From contig NZ_CP107772.1 of assembly GCF_036345155.1 (NCBI RefSeq), positions 4,092,001-4,156,000 on the forward strand: a stretch of 64,000 nucleotides of DNA, in the 5' to 3' direction. A model generated the notes under the pieces. The model was given only the letters and a program-made list of their open reading frames with translations. It searched no databases and was not told the origin of the DNA. The position numbers and the translations under genes are program-made. The stretch comes from Streptomyces sp. NBC_00582. Lineage in GTDB: Bacteria; Actinomycetota; Actinomycetes; Streptomycetales; Streptomycetaceae. Every line of letters begins with the position of its first letter. The first letter of the stretch is position 1. Of this stretch, positions 1 to 9,663 are shown one piece after another.

Positions 1-1335
1 CTGCGGGGTGAGGATCGCGGTGTCGTCGCTCAGACCGCCACCGGGGAGCCGTCCCGTGCCGGGGCCGGTTCCGGTGCCGGGGGCGGCGGTGCGAGGGCCA
101 CCGGGGCCGTTGGCCCCACCCGGCCGACCGGGTCCGCCCGGTCCGGCGGGTCCGCCCGCTCCGCCCGGTCCTGCCGGTCCGCCGGGACGGCCGTAGCCGT
201 TGGGGGCGCCGACGGCCGTGCCGGCCGCGCCCGGCGCCACCGGGGGCACCATCGGGCCGTCGCCGGTGACTGGGCCGCCGGTCGGGCCGGTGGGGCCCTG
301 CGGGCCGCCGAGGCCGTGGGGGCCGGAAGGCCCCTCGGGGCCGTTGAAGTCGTGCCGGCCGCCCGGACCGGACGGGGCGTTGAAGTCGTGCGGGCTGCCG
401 GGGCCGGGGGCCTGGCCGTTCGTCCCGGGGTAGCCCTGCTGATCGCCGTGGCCGTTGTCGGAGAAGTACGGCAGCTCGTCGCGGCGCGCCTCGGCACCGC
501 CACCGCCCTGACCCTGGCCGACGCCCAGCCCCTGACCCGGGCCCTGGCCTTGTCCGGGCCGGGAGGTGCCGAGCGGGCCCGCGGCCAGCGCCTCGGTCAC
601 GTCGAAGGATCCGGTGCCGCCGCCGTGCCCGGGAGCCACCGGACCGCCGGTCGCACCGGGGAGCCCGGCGCCGTTGGTGCCGCCCGGCCGGGAGCCGATC
701 GGCGCGCTCATGGAGCCGACCACGCCACCGGGCCGCCCCGCACCGGGGCGCCCGGCACCGGGGCGCGCGCCACCGGCCGGAGCACCCGGCGCACCCGGCG
801 CAGCGACACCGGAAGCACCCGCGGCGCCCGAAGTGCCGGATGCGCCCGCACCCGCGGCGGAACCGCCCGGAATGCCCGCCCCGTTGGTGGCCCCGCCGCC
901 CTGACCGCCCTTGGCGGGCCCGGACTTGCGCGGGGCGAACCAGTCGCTCGCCTTCTCGTCGGCGGCGGGGGCGGGTTCGGCGGGCGCCTCGAAGGCGCCC
1001 GTGTCGGACGCGGAGGGACCGCTGGAGTTCTTGGCGCCCTTGGCACCCTTGGCGGGCCCCGGCTGCGCGTCGGCGCCGGTGTCGTCGCCCTCGGTGCCGG
1101 CGACGGGCTTGCGCACGACGACCGGCGGAATGGGCCGGGAACCGGGGATGTTGATCCGGATCCGGGTCGTCAGCGTGGTCTCGGTCTTGCGTTCCTCCGG
1201 CTGGGCGGCCGAACGGCCCGCGTCCGCACCGGCGTCGGACACCACGGGGATGCCGTACGGCGGCGTACCCGAGGGGTACGCGGCCCCGCCGCGCCCGTTG
1301 GGCCCGGAGGACGGACTGTCAGTTTCACGACTCAA
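1..1335 (-). CDS. Gly/Pro-rich collagen-like protein, N-terminal part (cut by window edge)
   Basis: The frame stays open for 445 codons from a TTG at 1335 to the left edge, so the C-terminus is missing. A GGAG stands 8 bases before the TTG, and no other in-frame start fits as well. There is no signal peptide. The first 55 residues are polar. Residues about 55-75 (RIRINIPGSRPIPPVVVRK) form a short ordered-looking basic stretch. The rest is Gly/Pro/Ala-rich and low in complexity, with collagen-like Gly-X-Y runs (GPQGPTGPTGGP and further triplets) near residues 330-430. It lies downstream of mshB and the DUF6113-like gene on the same strand and may share their transcript. I do not recognise a function. 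Related Streptomyces proteins may have a membrane or enzymatic domain beyond the edge, which I cannot see. Confidence 0.7.
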   Translation of the reverse strand, partial: MSRETDSPSSGPNGRGGAAYPSGTPPYGIPVVSDAGADAGRSAAQPEERKTETTLTTRIRINIPGSRPIPPVVVRKPVAGTEGDDTGADAQPGPAKGAKGAKNSSGPSASDTGAFEAPAEPAPAADEKASDWFAPRKSGPAKGGQGGGATNGAGIPGGSAAGAGASGTSGAAGASGVAAPGAPGAPAGGARPGAGRPGAGRPGGVVGSMSAPIGSRPGGTNGAGLPGATGGPVAPGHGGGTGSFDVTEALAAGPLGTSRPGQGQGPGQGLGVGQGQGGGGAEARRDELPYFSDNGHGDQQGYPGTNGQAPGPGSPHDFNAPSGPGGRHDFNGPEGPSGPHGLGGPQGPTGPTGGPVTGDGPMVPPVAPGAAGTAVGAPNGYGRPGGPAGPGGAGGPAGPGGPGRPGGANGPGGPRTAAPGTGTGPGTGRLPGGGLSDDTAILTPQ

Positions 1336-1489
1336 GGCAGGTTCTCCAGGTTGGCTCCGCCGCCCGCCACGACCTCACGGGCAGCTCGGCGGCGCGCACC
1401 ACCATACTGGCCACTTCTGGCGCGTATCCCATGACCGCCGCTGAAACCCGCACGGGACTCGCACGCCCGCGACCCACCGAAGTGGTACG

Positions 1490-1900
1490 TCACTTGCCAA
1501 GTCGGACGTCGGGGCGGTCCGGTTGCCGCCCCAGCCCAAGGGTGGCGCAGATCACAGCGAGAGCCATGCCTCCGAGCAGGAAGAGGTAGGAGCCGCCTCC
1601 CGCGCCGAACAGGAAGTCCCCTTCGGGGCGGCCCGCGGTGCACACGATGACGGCGACCATCCAGCCGGCGGCGGGCGCGACCGCTCCGGCACGGCTGTTC
1701 GCGGCCCGGGCGCCGCCGAGGAAGAGCCCCGCCGCGCCGGCGAGCGAGAGCAGCAGTCCGCCGGGGAACCAGCCGGCCTGCACGAGCGCACCGGCGAGGC
1801 CGGTGACCGCGCCGAGGACGAGGAGTCCGAGGTAGGCGGCGATCCGTCCGGCGGAGGGCCGCTGGAGGGGCTGGGCGAGCATCGAGCCGGGACCGGACAT
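1490..1900 (-). CDS. small integral membrane protein, DUF6113-like
   Basis: The protein has 136 residues and four hydrophobic segments at about 20-42, 46-66, 76-92 and 100-122, joined by short loops rich in Gly and Ala. There is no catalytic motif. Its ATG overlaps the mshB stop codon (TGATG), so the two are probably translationally coupled. A small membrane protein directly after mshB is, from memory, conserved in Streptomyces and fits DUF6113. A role in mycothiol metabolism is only suggested by position. Confidence 0.8.
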   Translation of the reverse strand: MSGPGSMLAQPLQRPSAGRIAAYLGLLVLGAVTGLAGALVQAGWFPGGLLLSLAGAAGLFLGGARAANSRAGAVAPAAGWMVAVIVCTAGRPEGDFLFGAGGGSYLFLLGGMALAVICATLGLGRQPDRPDVRLGK

Positions 1901-2772
1901 CAGACGGCCTCCTCGATACCGGCGAACAGGTCGCTCTCCCTGTTCTGCGTCGGCCCCCCTTGGGTCCCGCGCACCAACTCGTAGTACTCGGTGGTGAAGA
2001 GGGGCTGTGCGAGCTCGTTGGAGAGCGCGAAGTACCGCTCGCCGGGGGCGACCTCGATCTGGGTGGCGTGGGCGCGCATCGCGGCGGCCTTCGCACTCGC
2101 GTACGCGGTGCCGTCGACGGCGGTGGTGATCCGCTCGTCGTCGACGACTCCGGGTACGTCGTCGACGGCGGCGCTCTTGCCGAAGGGCAGGGTGGGCAGC
2201 TCCTCCTGGAGCCGGGCGAAGGCGGCCTCGGCGACGGAGCGCGGGACGCGGTTGTAGTAGACCTTGGGGACGGTCCAGCCGGCCTCGGCCGCCAAGTCGA
2301 CGGCACGCAGGGCGACGCGGTGGGCCTGGATGTGGTCGGGGTGGCCGTAGCCGCCGTTGTCGTCGTAGGCGACGACCACGTGGGGGCGCACCTCCAGGAT
2401 CACCTCGACCAGCGCGGCGGCGGCCTCCTCGACGCGGGCCTGCCAGAAGCAGTCGGGGTCGTCGTTGTCGGGGATGCCCATCATCCCGGAGTCGCCGTAC
2501 CGGCCCACGCCGCCGAGCAGCCGGAAGTCACCGACGCCGAGCGCGGCCATCGCGTCCGTGAGCTCGGCCAGCCGGTGCTCGCCGAGGGCGGCGCCCGTCA
2601 GATGCCGAAGACGCGGCGGGATGACCTCGCCCCGCTCCCCGAGCGTGCAGGTCACCAGCGTCACCCGGGCACCCTCGGCCGCGTACCGGGCCATGGTCGC
2701 GCCGTTGTTGATCGACTCGTCGTCCGGATGCGCGTGCACCAGCAGCAGACGCCGATCGGGCAGTTCCGTCAT
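1900..2772 (-). CDS. mshB: N-acetyl-1-D-myo-inositol-2-amino-2-deoxy-alpha-D-glucopyranoside deacetylase (mycothiol biosynthesis)
   Basis: The 290-residue product is a zinc-dependent LmbE/PIG-L deacetylase. MshB removes the acetyl group from GlcNAc-Ins to give GlcN-Ins, the second committed step towards mycothiol, the main low-molecular-weight thiol of actinobacteria. The family signature AHPDDE is at residues 14-19. His15 and Asp18 would bind zinc, with a third ligand at His147 in GHPDH. Asp17 is the expected general base. Length and motif spacing match the mycobacterial enzyme. The ATG at 2772 directly precedes the conserved beta-strand [12 protein letters not shown]. The stop overlaps the start of the next membrane-protein gene. 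The deacetylase Mca is a paralogue, but the length and neighbourhood favour MshB. Confidence 0.95.
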   Translation of the reverse strand: MTELPDRRLLLVHAHPDDESINNGATMARYAAEGARVTLVTCTLGERGEVIPPRLRHLTGAALGEHRLAELTDAMAALGVGDFRLLGGVGRYGDSGMMGIPDNDDPDCFWQARVEEAAAALVEVILEVRPHVVVAYDDNGGYGHPDHIQAHRVALRAVDLAAEAGWTVPKVYYNRVPRSVAEAAFARLQEELPTLPFGKSAAVDDVPGVVDDERITTAVDGTAYASAKAAAMRAHATQIEVAPGERYFALSNELAQPLFTTEYYELVRGTQGGPTQNRESDLFAGIEEAV

Positions 2773-3104
2773 GGGGCCAGCCTACGAGCCCACGACGACC
2801 CCCCGCCCCTCTCCTCCCCCCTTGGGCTCAGGCGTCGCTTTCGGGCCCGGTGAAGACGTCCGCGGCGGAGGCCGCGGTCGCTGCCCGGGTGAGCCGACGC
2901 CCCACTGGGCGCGACCTCGTCACGGATCTCAAGGCCACGGTGGCGAGGCGGCTCACGTCGCGCCGGGAGTCGAGGGGGATGCGGGCGGGCGTCCGGCCTC
3001 AGCCCCGACGCCCGGAAGTCCCCCACCCACACCGCCGGCCCCCGCCTCCCGCTCTCGCCGGAGGCCTGGGCCGGCTTCGTGTCGTGTGCGGCGGTGGGCC
3101 GGCG
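2773..3104. other. intergenic region without a supported gene
   Basis: These 332 bases lie between the mshB start and the stop of the 64-residue membrane peptide, both on the minus strand, and must hold the mshB promoter. Open frames exist on both strands, but none has a credible start, ribosome binding site or recognisable product. The longest plausible minus-strand stretch ends near 2828 and could encode about 42 residues from an internal GTG. I do not call it a gene. Confidence 0.5.
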
Positions 3105-3299
3105 TCAGAACTTGATGCTGCCGATCATGCTCGCCACGCTCGTCGTCAGATCGTTGATCGTCCCCGCCATCGTCGAAGAGGCGAGGTAGAAGCCGAGCAG
3201 CATGCAGACGACCGCGTGACCGCCCTTCAGCCCTGACTTCTTGATCAACAAGAAGACGATGATCGCCAGCAGCACCACCGCCGAAATCGAGAGTGCCAC
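3105..3299 (-). CDS. 64-residue conserved membrane peptide
   Basis: The GTG start at 3299 is preceded by a strong GGAGGTGA ribosome binding site. The product begins with one hydrophobic helix at residues 3-20 followed by KKSGLKGG. A second amphipathic or hydrophobic stretch (residues 28-45) follows, and then a polar tail with INDLTTSVASMIGSIKF. I recall near-identical short proteins in many actinobacteria, often annotated only as hypothetical. Base composition is less GC-biased than the flanking genes. It is divergent from the S9 peptidase gene. Function unknown; size and topology would suit a small subunit or a secreted/conjugation-linked membrane peptide, but nothing here proves this. Confidence 0.75.
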   Translation of the reverse strand: MALSISAVVLLAIIVFLLIKKSGLKGGHAVVCMLLGFYLASSTMAGTINDLTTSVASMIGSIKF

Positions 3300-3478
3300 G
3301 GCGGCTCACCTCCAAGAACCCGGGAACGTGGGGGCAGAACAGAACGAGGGAACTTGTAAATCCATACAACTGCCAGCAGGTTCATACCCACAGTGCGCTA
3401 GTGATCATAACTATGAGTACGTGCGCATCTCGCGGCGCACAGCCGCACAAGGGGGCGCATGGCCAATATGGTCGGGGG
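3300..3478. promoter_or_regulatory. divergent promoter region; candidate leaderless promoter for the S9 peptidase
   Basis: This AT-richer gap separates the divergent 64-residue peptide gene and the peptidase. TATGGT at 3467-3472 is followed by exactly six bases and then the ATG at 3479, the spacing expected of a leaderless actinobacterial transcript. No good -35 hexamer is visible 17-18 bases upstream. A small inverted repeat, TTGTA-N6-TACAA, lies at about 3354-3369 and could be an operator for the minus-strand gene. Confidence 0.45.
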
Positions 3479-5626
3479 ATGACGACCGAGTCCGACTCCT
3501 TCCCCCGCCGGCACGCCCGCACCCAGCGTTTCACGCTCGGCGCGCCGCGTTCGTTCACGGTGGCCCCCGACGGCTCCCGTGTCGCGTTCCTGCGCTCCGG
3601 TTCCGGCACGGACCGCGCAGGAGCCCTGTGGGTGCTCGATCCCGCGGATGGCGCGGAGCGCCTGGCCGCCGATCCTCGGGCCCTGCTCGGAGGCGCCGCG
3701 GAGGACCTCTCGCCCGAGGAGCGGGCGCGCCGTGAGCGCAGTCGCGAGGGCGGTGCCGGGATCGTCGGTTACGCCACCGACGAGGCCGTTGAGCTGGCCT
3801 CTTTCTCGCTGTCGGGGCGGCTTTTCACGGCCGAGCTGCGGGCCGGTACGGCGCGTGAGATCCGGGTGCCGGGGCCGGTGGTCGATCCCCGTCCGTCCCC
3901 CGACGGGCGGCTCGTCGCGTATGTCGCGGGGGGTGCGCTGCGGGTGGTGGACGCGGCGGGCGAGGGCGACCGGGCGGTGGTGGAGCCGGAATCGGACACG
4001 GTCTCCTATGGATTGGCCGAGTTCATCGCGGCCGAGGAGATGGGTCGTTCGCGGGGCTTCTGGTGGGCGCCGGAGTCGGATCGGCTGCTGGTGGCGCGGG
4101 TGGACGACACGCCGGTGGAGCGCTGGTGGATCTCAGATCCCGCACAGCCGAAACGTGACCCACAACACGTGCCGTATCCAGCTGCTGGGACGGCCAACGC
4201 GGAGGTCCGGCTGTTCGTCCTCGGACTGGACGGGGTGCGCACGGAGGTCCTCTGGGACCGGGCTCGGTATCCGTATCTCGCACGAGTGCACTGGTCAGGG
4301 GCGGGTGCGCCGCTGCTGCTCGTCCAGGCGCGCGATCAGCGCAGCCAGTTGTACCTGGCGGTGGACACCGAGTCCGGGGCGACCCGGATGGTGCACGCCG
4401 ACGAAGATCCGATTTGGCTGGATCTTTTCCCTGGAGCGCCCTGCTGGAGCCCCTCGGGACAGCTGGTCCGGATCGCCGACGAGGGCGGTGCGCGGGTCCT
4501 CGCGGTCGGGGAACGGCCGCTGACCGGAGCGCAGTTGCACGTGCGGGCGGTGCTGGACGTCACGGCCGACGATGTGCTCGTCTCGGCGTCCGCCGGGGAG
4601 GAGGCGGAGGGCGCCGAAGTCGGCGAGGTGCATGTCTATCGCGTCAATGAACTCGGCGTGGAGCGCGTATCGCAGGAGCCCGGTGTGCACGCTGCGGTGC
4701 GCGCCGGGGGCGTGACCGTGCTGGTGTCCGCGGGGCTCGATCGGCCCGGGAGCCTGGTGCGCGTCCTGCGGGACGGGAAGCAGACGGCGACGGTCCGGTC
4801 GTATGCGGACGATCCCGGCCTGTCCCCGCGCGTGCAGCTCACCGAGGGGGGCGCACGTCGGATCCCGTGCGCCGTGCTTATGCCTACGGACTACCCCAGT
4901 GACACCTCGCAACCCTCCGCACCCCTGTTGCCCGTCCTCCTCGACCCCTACGGCGGCCCCCACGGCCCGCGGGTCCTCGCCGCGCACAACGCGCATCTGA
5001 CCTCGCAGTGGTTCGCCGACCAGGGCTTCGCGGTGGTCGTCGCCGACGGCCGGGGCACTCCGGGCCGCTCCCCCGGCTGGGAGAAGGCGATCCACCACGA
5101 CTTCACCGTCAGCCTCGACGACCAGATCGAGGCGCTGCGGGATCTGGCGAAGTCCCACCCCCTGGACCTGACCCGGGTGGCGATCCGCGGCTGGTCCTAC
5201 GGCGGCTGGCTGGCCGGGCTCGCGGTGCTGCGCCGCCCGGACGTCTTCCACGCGGGCATCGCGGGCGCCCCGGTCACCGACTGGCGGCTGTACGACACCC
5301 ACTACACCGAGCGCTACCTCGGTGACCCGGCCACCAACGCGGAAGCGTACGCGCGGAGTTCGCTCGTCACCGACGAGGGCCTCTCCGCGCCGGCCGAGCC
5401 GCACCGGCCGCTGATGATCGTGCACGGCCTCGCCGACGACAACGTGGTCGTCGCGCACGCCCTGCGGCTGTCCTCCGCGCTGCTCGCGGCGGGCCGGCCG
5501 CACGAGGTGCTGCCCCTGTCGGGAGTCACGCACATGACGCCGCAGGAGCAGGTCGCGGAGAACCTGCTGCTGCTCCAGGTGGACTTCCTGAAGCGTTCGC
5601 TCGGGCTCGCGCCCGGCGCCCGGTAA
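3479..5626 (+). CDS. S9 family serine peptidase (dipeptidyl peptidase IV/prolyl oligopeptidase type)
   Basis: The 715-residue product has the DPP-IV layout: an N-terminal beta-propeller (about residues 20-470) followed by an alpha/beta-hydrolase domain. The catalytic triad can be read as Ser573 in GWSYGG, Asp653 in HGLADDNVV and His685 in GVTHMT. A Glu-Glu motif that in DPP-IV binds the substrate N-terminus is plausible in FIAAEEMGRSRGF. There is no signal peptide, so it should act in the cytoplasm, trimming peptides. This fits its position beside two oligopeptide importers. The ATG at 3479 is chosen over upstream in-frame codons because homologous proteins start near here and because of the TATGGT box. 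A perfect hairpin follows the stop. Confidence 0.9.
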   Translation: MTTESDSFPRRHARTQRFTLGAPRSFTVAPDGSRVAFLRSGSGTDRAGALWVLDPADGAERLAADPRALLGGAAEDLSPEERARRERSREGGAGIVGYATDEAVELASFSLSGRLFTAELRAGTAREIRVPGPVVDPRPSPDGRLVAYVAGGALRVVDAAGEGDRAVVEPESDTVSYGLAEFIAAEEMGRSRGFWWAPESDRLLVARVDDTPVERWWISDPAQPKRDPQHVPYPAAGTANAEVRLFVLGLDGVRTEVLWDRARYPYLARVHWSGAGAPLLLVQARDQRSQLYLAVDTESGATRMVHADEDPIWLDLFPGAPCWSPSGQLVRIADEGGARVLAVGERPLTGAQLHVRAVLDVTADDVLVSASAGEEAEGAEVGEVHVYRVNELGVERVSQEPGVHAAVRAGGVTVLVSAGLDRPGSLVRVLRDGKQTATVRSYADDPGLSPRVQLTEGGARRIPCAVLMPTDYPSDTSQPSAPLLPVLLDPYGGPHGPRVLAAHNAHLTSQWFADQGFAVVVADGRGTPGRSPGWEKAIHHDFTVSLDDQIEALRDLAKSHPLDLTRVAIRGWSYGGWLAGLAVLRRPDVFHAGIAGAPVTDWRLYDTHYTERYLGDPATNAEAYARSSLVTDEGLSAPAEPHRPLMIVHGLADDNVVVAHALRLSSALLAAGRPHEVLPLSGVTHMTPQEQVAENLLLLQVDFLKRSLGLAPGAR

Positions 5627-5641
5627 GGCCCCGGGCAAGGC

Positions 5642-5678
5642 AACGGGCCGGGATGACATGGCGCATCCCGGCCCGTTT
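5642..5678 (+). terminator. intrinsic terminator after the S9 peptidase
   Basis: A perfect 14-bp stem (5642-5655 with 5664-5677) encloses an 8-base loop and ends in GTTTA. It begins 15 bases after the peptidase stop, between convergent genes, so it may also serve the minus-strand ABC operon. Confidence 0.8.
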
Positions 5679-5784
5679 ACGGCACCCGCACGGCCGTACG
5701 CTGTTCAGACTGACGCGTCCGTATATCGGAATCGGGTCGGCCAAGTTGCCTCCGTGTTAACGCAGTTACGGCACAAATGTGCGG

Positions 5785-6813
5785 CTATGGGCCCTGGTTT
5801 CCATGATCGCCCCCTGCGAAATGGCAGGCAGAGGCATGTGCGGCGGGTCCGCCCGACCCACGGAACGCCTCCGGTACGGCGAGCGCGGGCACCTCGGTCG
5901 CGCACTTCTCCCGCGCCTTCCAGCAGCGGGTGCGGAAGCGGCAGCCGGAGGGCACGTCGGTCGGCGAGGGGACGTCCCCGGTGAGGATGATCCGCTCCCG
6001 CCGCTCGCGTGCCTCCGGGTCCGGCACGGGCACCGCGGAGAGCAGCGCCTGGGTGTAGGGGTGCGTCGGACGGTCGTAGATCTGCTCGTCGGTGCCGGTC
6101 TCCACGATCCGCCCGAGGTACATCACCGCCACCCGGTCCGAGATGTGCCGGACGACCGACAGGTCGTGCGCGATGAAGAGGTACGACAGCGCGAACTCGC
6201 TCTGCAGCCGGTCCAGGAGGTTGACGACCTGGGCCTGCACCGAGACGTCCAGCGCGGACACCGGCTCGTCGGCGACGATCACCTCGGGGCGCAGGGCGAG
6301 GCCGCGCGCGATGCCGATGCGCTGGCGCTGGCCGCCGGAGAACTGGTGGGGGTAGCGGTTGATGTGCTCCGGGTTGAGGCCGACCACGTCGAGCAGCTCG
6401 CGGACCCGGCGGCGCCGGTCGCCCCTGGGCGCGGCCTCGGGGTGGATCTCGTACGGCTCCCCGACGATGTCACCGACCGTCATCCGGGGGTTGAGGGAGG
6501 TGTAGGGGTCCTGGAACACCATCTGGATGTTGCGGCGGACGGCTTTCAGGGCGCGGCCGGACAGCCTCGTGATGTCCTCGCCCCGGTAGCGGATCCGCCC
6601 GCGTGTCGGGCGCTCCAGGCTGACCAGCAGCTTGGCGACGGTGGACTTGCCGCAGCCGGACTCGCCGACGATGCCGAGGGTTTCGCCCTTCCCGAGCGCG
6701 AAGTCGACGCCGTCGACGGCCTTCACCGCGCCGATCCGCTTCTTGAACAGGACGCCCCGGGTGAGCGGGTAGTGCCGGTACAGCCCGCTCACTTCGAGAA
6801 TCGGCTCAGCCAT
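5785..6813 (-). CDS. oligopeptide ABC importer 1, ATP-binding protein (OppF/DppF type)
   Basis: This 342-residue ATPase energises a peptide importer from the cytoplasmic face. Walker A is GESGCGKST, the signature is [16 protein letters not shown] and Walker B is [12 protein letters not shown], followed by the H-loop in [10 protein letters not shown]. The C-terminal extension has the Cys-rich oligopeptide-ATPase motif [15 protein letters not shown]. The ATG at 6813 overlaps the end of the partner ATPase gene by 8 bases. The frame is open further upstream, but that part reads through the partner gene. It is the last gene of the five-gene cluster. Its closest visible relative is the last gene of importer 2, at 13.1-14.3 kb. 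The substrate cannot be read from sequence. Confidence 0.93.
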   Translation of the reverse strand: MAEPILEVSGLYRHYPLTRGVLFKKRIGAVKAVDGVDFALGKGETLGIVGESGCGKSTVAKLLVSLERPTRGRIRYRGEDITRLSGRALKAVRRNIQMVFQDPYTSLNPRMTVGDIVGEPYEIHPEAAPRGDRRRRVRELLDVVGLNPEHINRYPHQFSGGQRQRIGIARGLALRPEVIVADEPVSALDVSVQAQVVNLLDRLQSEFALSYLFIAHDLSVVRHISDRVAVMYLGRIVETGTDEQIYDRPTHPYTQALLSAVPVPDPEARERRERIILTGDVPSPTDVPSGCRFRTRCWKAREKCATEVPALAVPEAFRGSGGPAAHASACHFAGGDHGNQGP

Positions 6814-7780
6814 GCAGACACTCCCTCCAGAAGTGGCAGGCGCTCCCGCGGTCCTCGTCGACGGGGTGCGGCGGCGGTACGTCCGTGCGGCAGACGTCCC
6901 GGGCCGACGGGCAGCGGGGGTGGAAGGCGCAGCCGGTCGGGATGTCCGTGAGGTTGGGTGGCAGGCCCCTGATGGCGTGGAGTGCGCGGCCCTTGCGGTC
7001 GAGGCGGGGAATGGAGTCGAGGAGGCCACGGGTGTACGGGTGTGCCGGGGCCTTGTAGAGGTCGTGCACCGGCGCCGACTCGACGATCCGGCCCGCGTAC
7101 ATCACGGCGATGCGGTCGGCGACGTCGGCCACCACGCCCAGGTCGTGGGTGATGAGGACGAGGCCCATGCGGTACTCGCGTCGGAGCTCGGCGAGGAGGT
7201 CCATGACCTGGGCCTGGACGGTGACGTCGAGGGCGGTGGTGGGCTCGTCGGCGATGATCAGGGCGGGTTCGAGGGCGAGCGCCATCGCGATCATGATGCG
7301 CTGGCGCATCCCGCCGGAGAACTGGTGCGGATAGTCCCCGGCCCGCTGCCTCGCGGCCGGGATGCGGACGCGGTCCATCAGCTCCACGGCCCTGGCCCGC
7401 GCGTCCTTCCTGGACATGCCCCGGTGGACGACGAACATCTCGCCGAGCTGGTCGCCGACCGGGACCACGGGGTTCAGGGAGGACAGCGCGTCCTGGAAGA
7501 TCATCGCCATCTCCGCGCCCCGGATCCGGCGGCGCTCGTCCTCCTTCATCCTCAGCAGGTCCCGGCCCTTGAACAGCACCTCGCCGCCGGTGATCCTGCC
7601 GGGCGGGACGTCGAGGATCCCCATCACGGCCTGCGCGGTCACCGACTTCCCCGACCCGGACTCCCCGAGCACGGCGAGCGTCTCGCCCGCGTCCACGGCC
7701 CAGCTGACCCCGTTGACGACCCGCGCGACACCGTCCCGCGTCCGGAACTCCACCCGCAGATCCCGCACGTCCAGCAGCAT
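6806..7780 (-). CDS. oligopeptide ABC importer 1, ATP-binding protein (OppD/DppD type)
   Basis: The product has 324 residues: Walker [10 protein letters not shown], signature [16 protein letters not shown] and Walker [13 protein letters not shown]. The tail carries the Cys motif [15 protein letters not shown] typical of OppD/DppD. These motifs distinguish it from its OppF-type partner, with which it would form a heterodimer under the two permeases. It starts 7 bases after the upstream permease gene and overlaps the next gene by 8 bases, so the cluster is tightly coupled. Confidence 0.93.
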   Translation of the reverse strand: MLLDVRDLRVEFRTRDGVARVVNGVSWAVDAGETLAVLGESGSGKSVTAQAVMGILDVPPGRITGGEVLFKGRDLLRMKEDERRRIRGAEMAMIFQDALSSLNPVVPVGDQLGEMFVVHRGMSRKDARARAVELMDRVRIPAARQRAGDYPHQFSGGMRQRIMIAMALALEPALIIADEPTTALDVTVQAQVMDLLAELRREYRMGLVLITHDLGVVADVADRIAVMYAGRIVESAPVHDLYKAPAHPYTRGLLDSIPRLDRKGRALHAIRGLPPNLTDIPTGCAFHPRCPSARDVCRTDVPPPHPVDEDRGSACHFWRECLHG

Positions 7781-7787
7781 GGCCGCG

Positions 7788-8741
7788 TCACCTCAGCTTC
7801 GGGTCGAGGGCGTCGCGGACCGCGTCGCCGAGCATGATGAAGGCCAGGACCGTCAGGGCGAGGGCGCCGGAGGGCCACAGGAGGGCGTGGGGGGCGTTGC
7901 GGACGTAGGGGGAGGCGGCGGAGATGTCGATGCCCCATGAGACCGCGGGGGGCTTCAGGCCCACGCCGAGGTAGGACAGGGTCGCTTCCAGGGCGATGTA
8001 CGTGCCGAGGGCGATGGTCGCGACCACGATCACCGGGGCCACCGCGTTCGGGGCGATGTGGCGCAGGAGGATCCGGGCGGGAGAGGCGCCCAGGGCGCGG
8101 GCGGCCTGGACGTAGTCGTGCTGTCTGGCGGAGATCACCGAGCCGCGGGCGATCCGGGAGATCTGCGGCCAGCCCAGCAGCACCATGAACCCGATGACCG
8201 GCCAGACGGTTTCGCTCGTGACCACGGAGAGCAGCACCAGCCCGCCGAGGACCACCGGGATCGCGAAGAAGACGTCGGTGACGCGGGAGAGGACCGCGTC
8301 GCCCGCCCCGCCGAAGAAGCCGGCGAGGCCGCCGAGGACGCTGCCGAGGACGGCGACCCCGAGGGTGGCGAGGACGCCGACCGTGACGGACGTACGGGCG
8401 CCGTAGACCGTGCGGGTGTAGACGTCGCAGCCCTGGCCGTCGTAGCCGAACGGGTGGCCGGGTGCGGAGCCCTCCTGGGCGTGGGCGAGGTCGCACTTCA
8501 GGGGGCTCTCCCAGGTGATGGCCGAGGGCCACAGGGAGATGAGGAGCAGGAAGAGGATGATCAGGGAGGAGGCGAGGAAGACCGGGTTGCGGCGCAGGTC
8601 GCGCCAGGCGTCGGACCACAGGGACCGGGGTCTGCCGGTGGTTCCGGTGGCCGGGAGCGGCGGGCCCTCGGGCGCCTTCTCCAGTGGCAGCGCCGTGAGT
8701 CCCGGCGCCGCGATCTCGCCCTCCGGTTCCAGTTCAGGCAT
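7788..8741 (-). CDS. oligopeptide ABC importer 1, permease (OppC/DppC type)
   Basis: This 317-residue inner-membrane permease has a cytoplasmic N-terminal tail of about 50 residues and then the first helix (LIILFLLLISLWPS). A large extracytoplasmic loop with paired Cys (KCDLAHAQEG... GQGCDVYTR) and five more helices follow. The binding-protein-dependent transport EAA motif is visible in QAARALGASPARILLRHIAPN. It would pair with the OppB-type permease, whose gene it overlaps by 8 bases. Confidence 0.92.
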   Translation of the reverse strand: MPELEPEGEIAAPGLTALPLEKAPEGPPLPATGTTGRPRSLWSDAWRDLRRNPVFLASSLIILFLLLISLWPSAITWESPLKCDLAHAQEGSAPGHPFGYDGQGCDVYTRTVYGARTSVTVGVLATLGVAVLGSVLGGLAGFFGGAGDAVLSRVTDVFFAIPVVLGGLVLLSVVTSETVWPVIGFMVLLGWPQISRIARGSVISARQHDYVQAARALGASPARILLRHIAPNAVAPVIVVATIALGTYIALEATLSYLGVGLKPPAVSWGIDISAASPYVRNAPHALLWPSGALALTVLAFIMLGDAVRDALDPKLR

Positions 8742-9657
8742 AGCGGATCCTCGGGTCGAGTACGGCGTACAGCAGGTCCACGAGCAGATTGGTGACCAGG
8801 AAGACCAGTACGAGGACGGTGACGAAACCGACCACGGTCTGGGTGTTCTGGCGGAGGATCCCCTGGTAGAGCTGGTAGCCGACGCCGTGGATGTTGAAGA
8901 TCCGCTCGGTGACGATCGCGCCGCCCATGAGGAAGCCGATGTCCGCGCCGATGAAGGTGACGACGGGGATGAGGGAGTTGCGCAGCAGATGCCGGGTGAC
9001 GACCCGGTGGTGCGGCAGGCCCTTGGCGACGGCGGTACGGACGTAGTCGGCGCGGCGGTTCTCGGCGAGGGAGGTCCGGGTCAGGCGGGTGACGTACGCC
9101 AGGGAGACCGAGGCGAGGACGAGGCCGGGCACGATGAGCTCGCCGAAGCCGGCGTCCAGGGAGACGGAGGGCTTGATCCAGCCCCATTCGACGCCGAGCA
9201 GCAGTTGGAGCAGCAGCCCGGTGACGAAGGTGGGCACGGAGATCACCACGAGGGTGCCCAGCAGGACCCCGGTGTCGACGGGGCGGCCCCGGCGCATTCC
9301 GGTGACGACGCCGAGGGTGACGCCGACGACGATCTCGAAGAGGATCGCGACGAGGGTCAGGCGTGCGGTGACGGGGAAGGCCGTCGCCATCAGCTCGGTG
9401 ACCGGCTGGCCGTTGAACGCCGTACCGAAGTCGCCGGTGAAGACGTTCCCCATGTAGGTCAGGTACTGCTGCCAGACGGGCCGGTCGAGGCCGAACTCCT
9501 GCTTCAGCCGGGCGGTCGTCGCCGCGTCGCACTGCCGTTCGCCGCACAGGCCCGCGACGGGATCGCCCATCACGTTCACCATCAGGAAGATCAGCAGCGT
9601 CGCCCCGATGAACACCGGGACCATCTGCACCAGCCGCCGCAGGACGTACCGCCCCAT
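8734..9657 (-). CDS. oligopeptide ABC importer 1, permease (OppB/DppB type)
   Basis: The 307-residue permease starts MGRYVLRRLVQMVPVF, the typical OppB opening, with its first helix at about residues 9-30. The periplasmic-type loop contains CGERQCD. Further helices follow, and the EAA loop reads VRTAVAKGLPHHRVVTRHLL. It ends in LYAVLDPRIRYA, as DppB proteins do. Only 6 bases separate it from the binding-protein gene upstream, unlike importer 2, where a 146-base gap with hairpins occupies this place. Confidence 0.93.
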   Translation of the reverse strand: MGRYVLRRLVQMVPVFIGATLLIFLMVNVMGDPVAGLCGERQCDAATTARLKQEFGLDRPVWQQYLTYMGNVFTGDFGTAFNGQPVTELMATAFPVTARLTLVAILFEIVVGVTLGVVTGMRRGRPVDTGVLLGTLVVISVPTFVTGLLLQLLLGVEWGWIKPSVSLDAGFGELIVPGLVLASVSLAYVTRLTRTSLAENRRADYVRTAVAKGLPHHRVVTRHLLRNSLIPVVTFIGADIGFLMGGAIVTERIFNIHGVGYQLYQGILRQNTQTVVGFVTVLVLVFLVTNLLVDLLYAVLDPRIRYA

Positions 9658-9663
9658 GGCGGG

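Noticed and set aside
2850..3236. Open frames between mshB and the small membrane peptide
   Set aside because: No start with a ribosome binding site, no recognisable domains and poor codon pattern on either strand.
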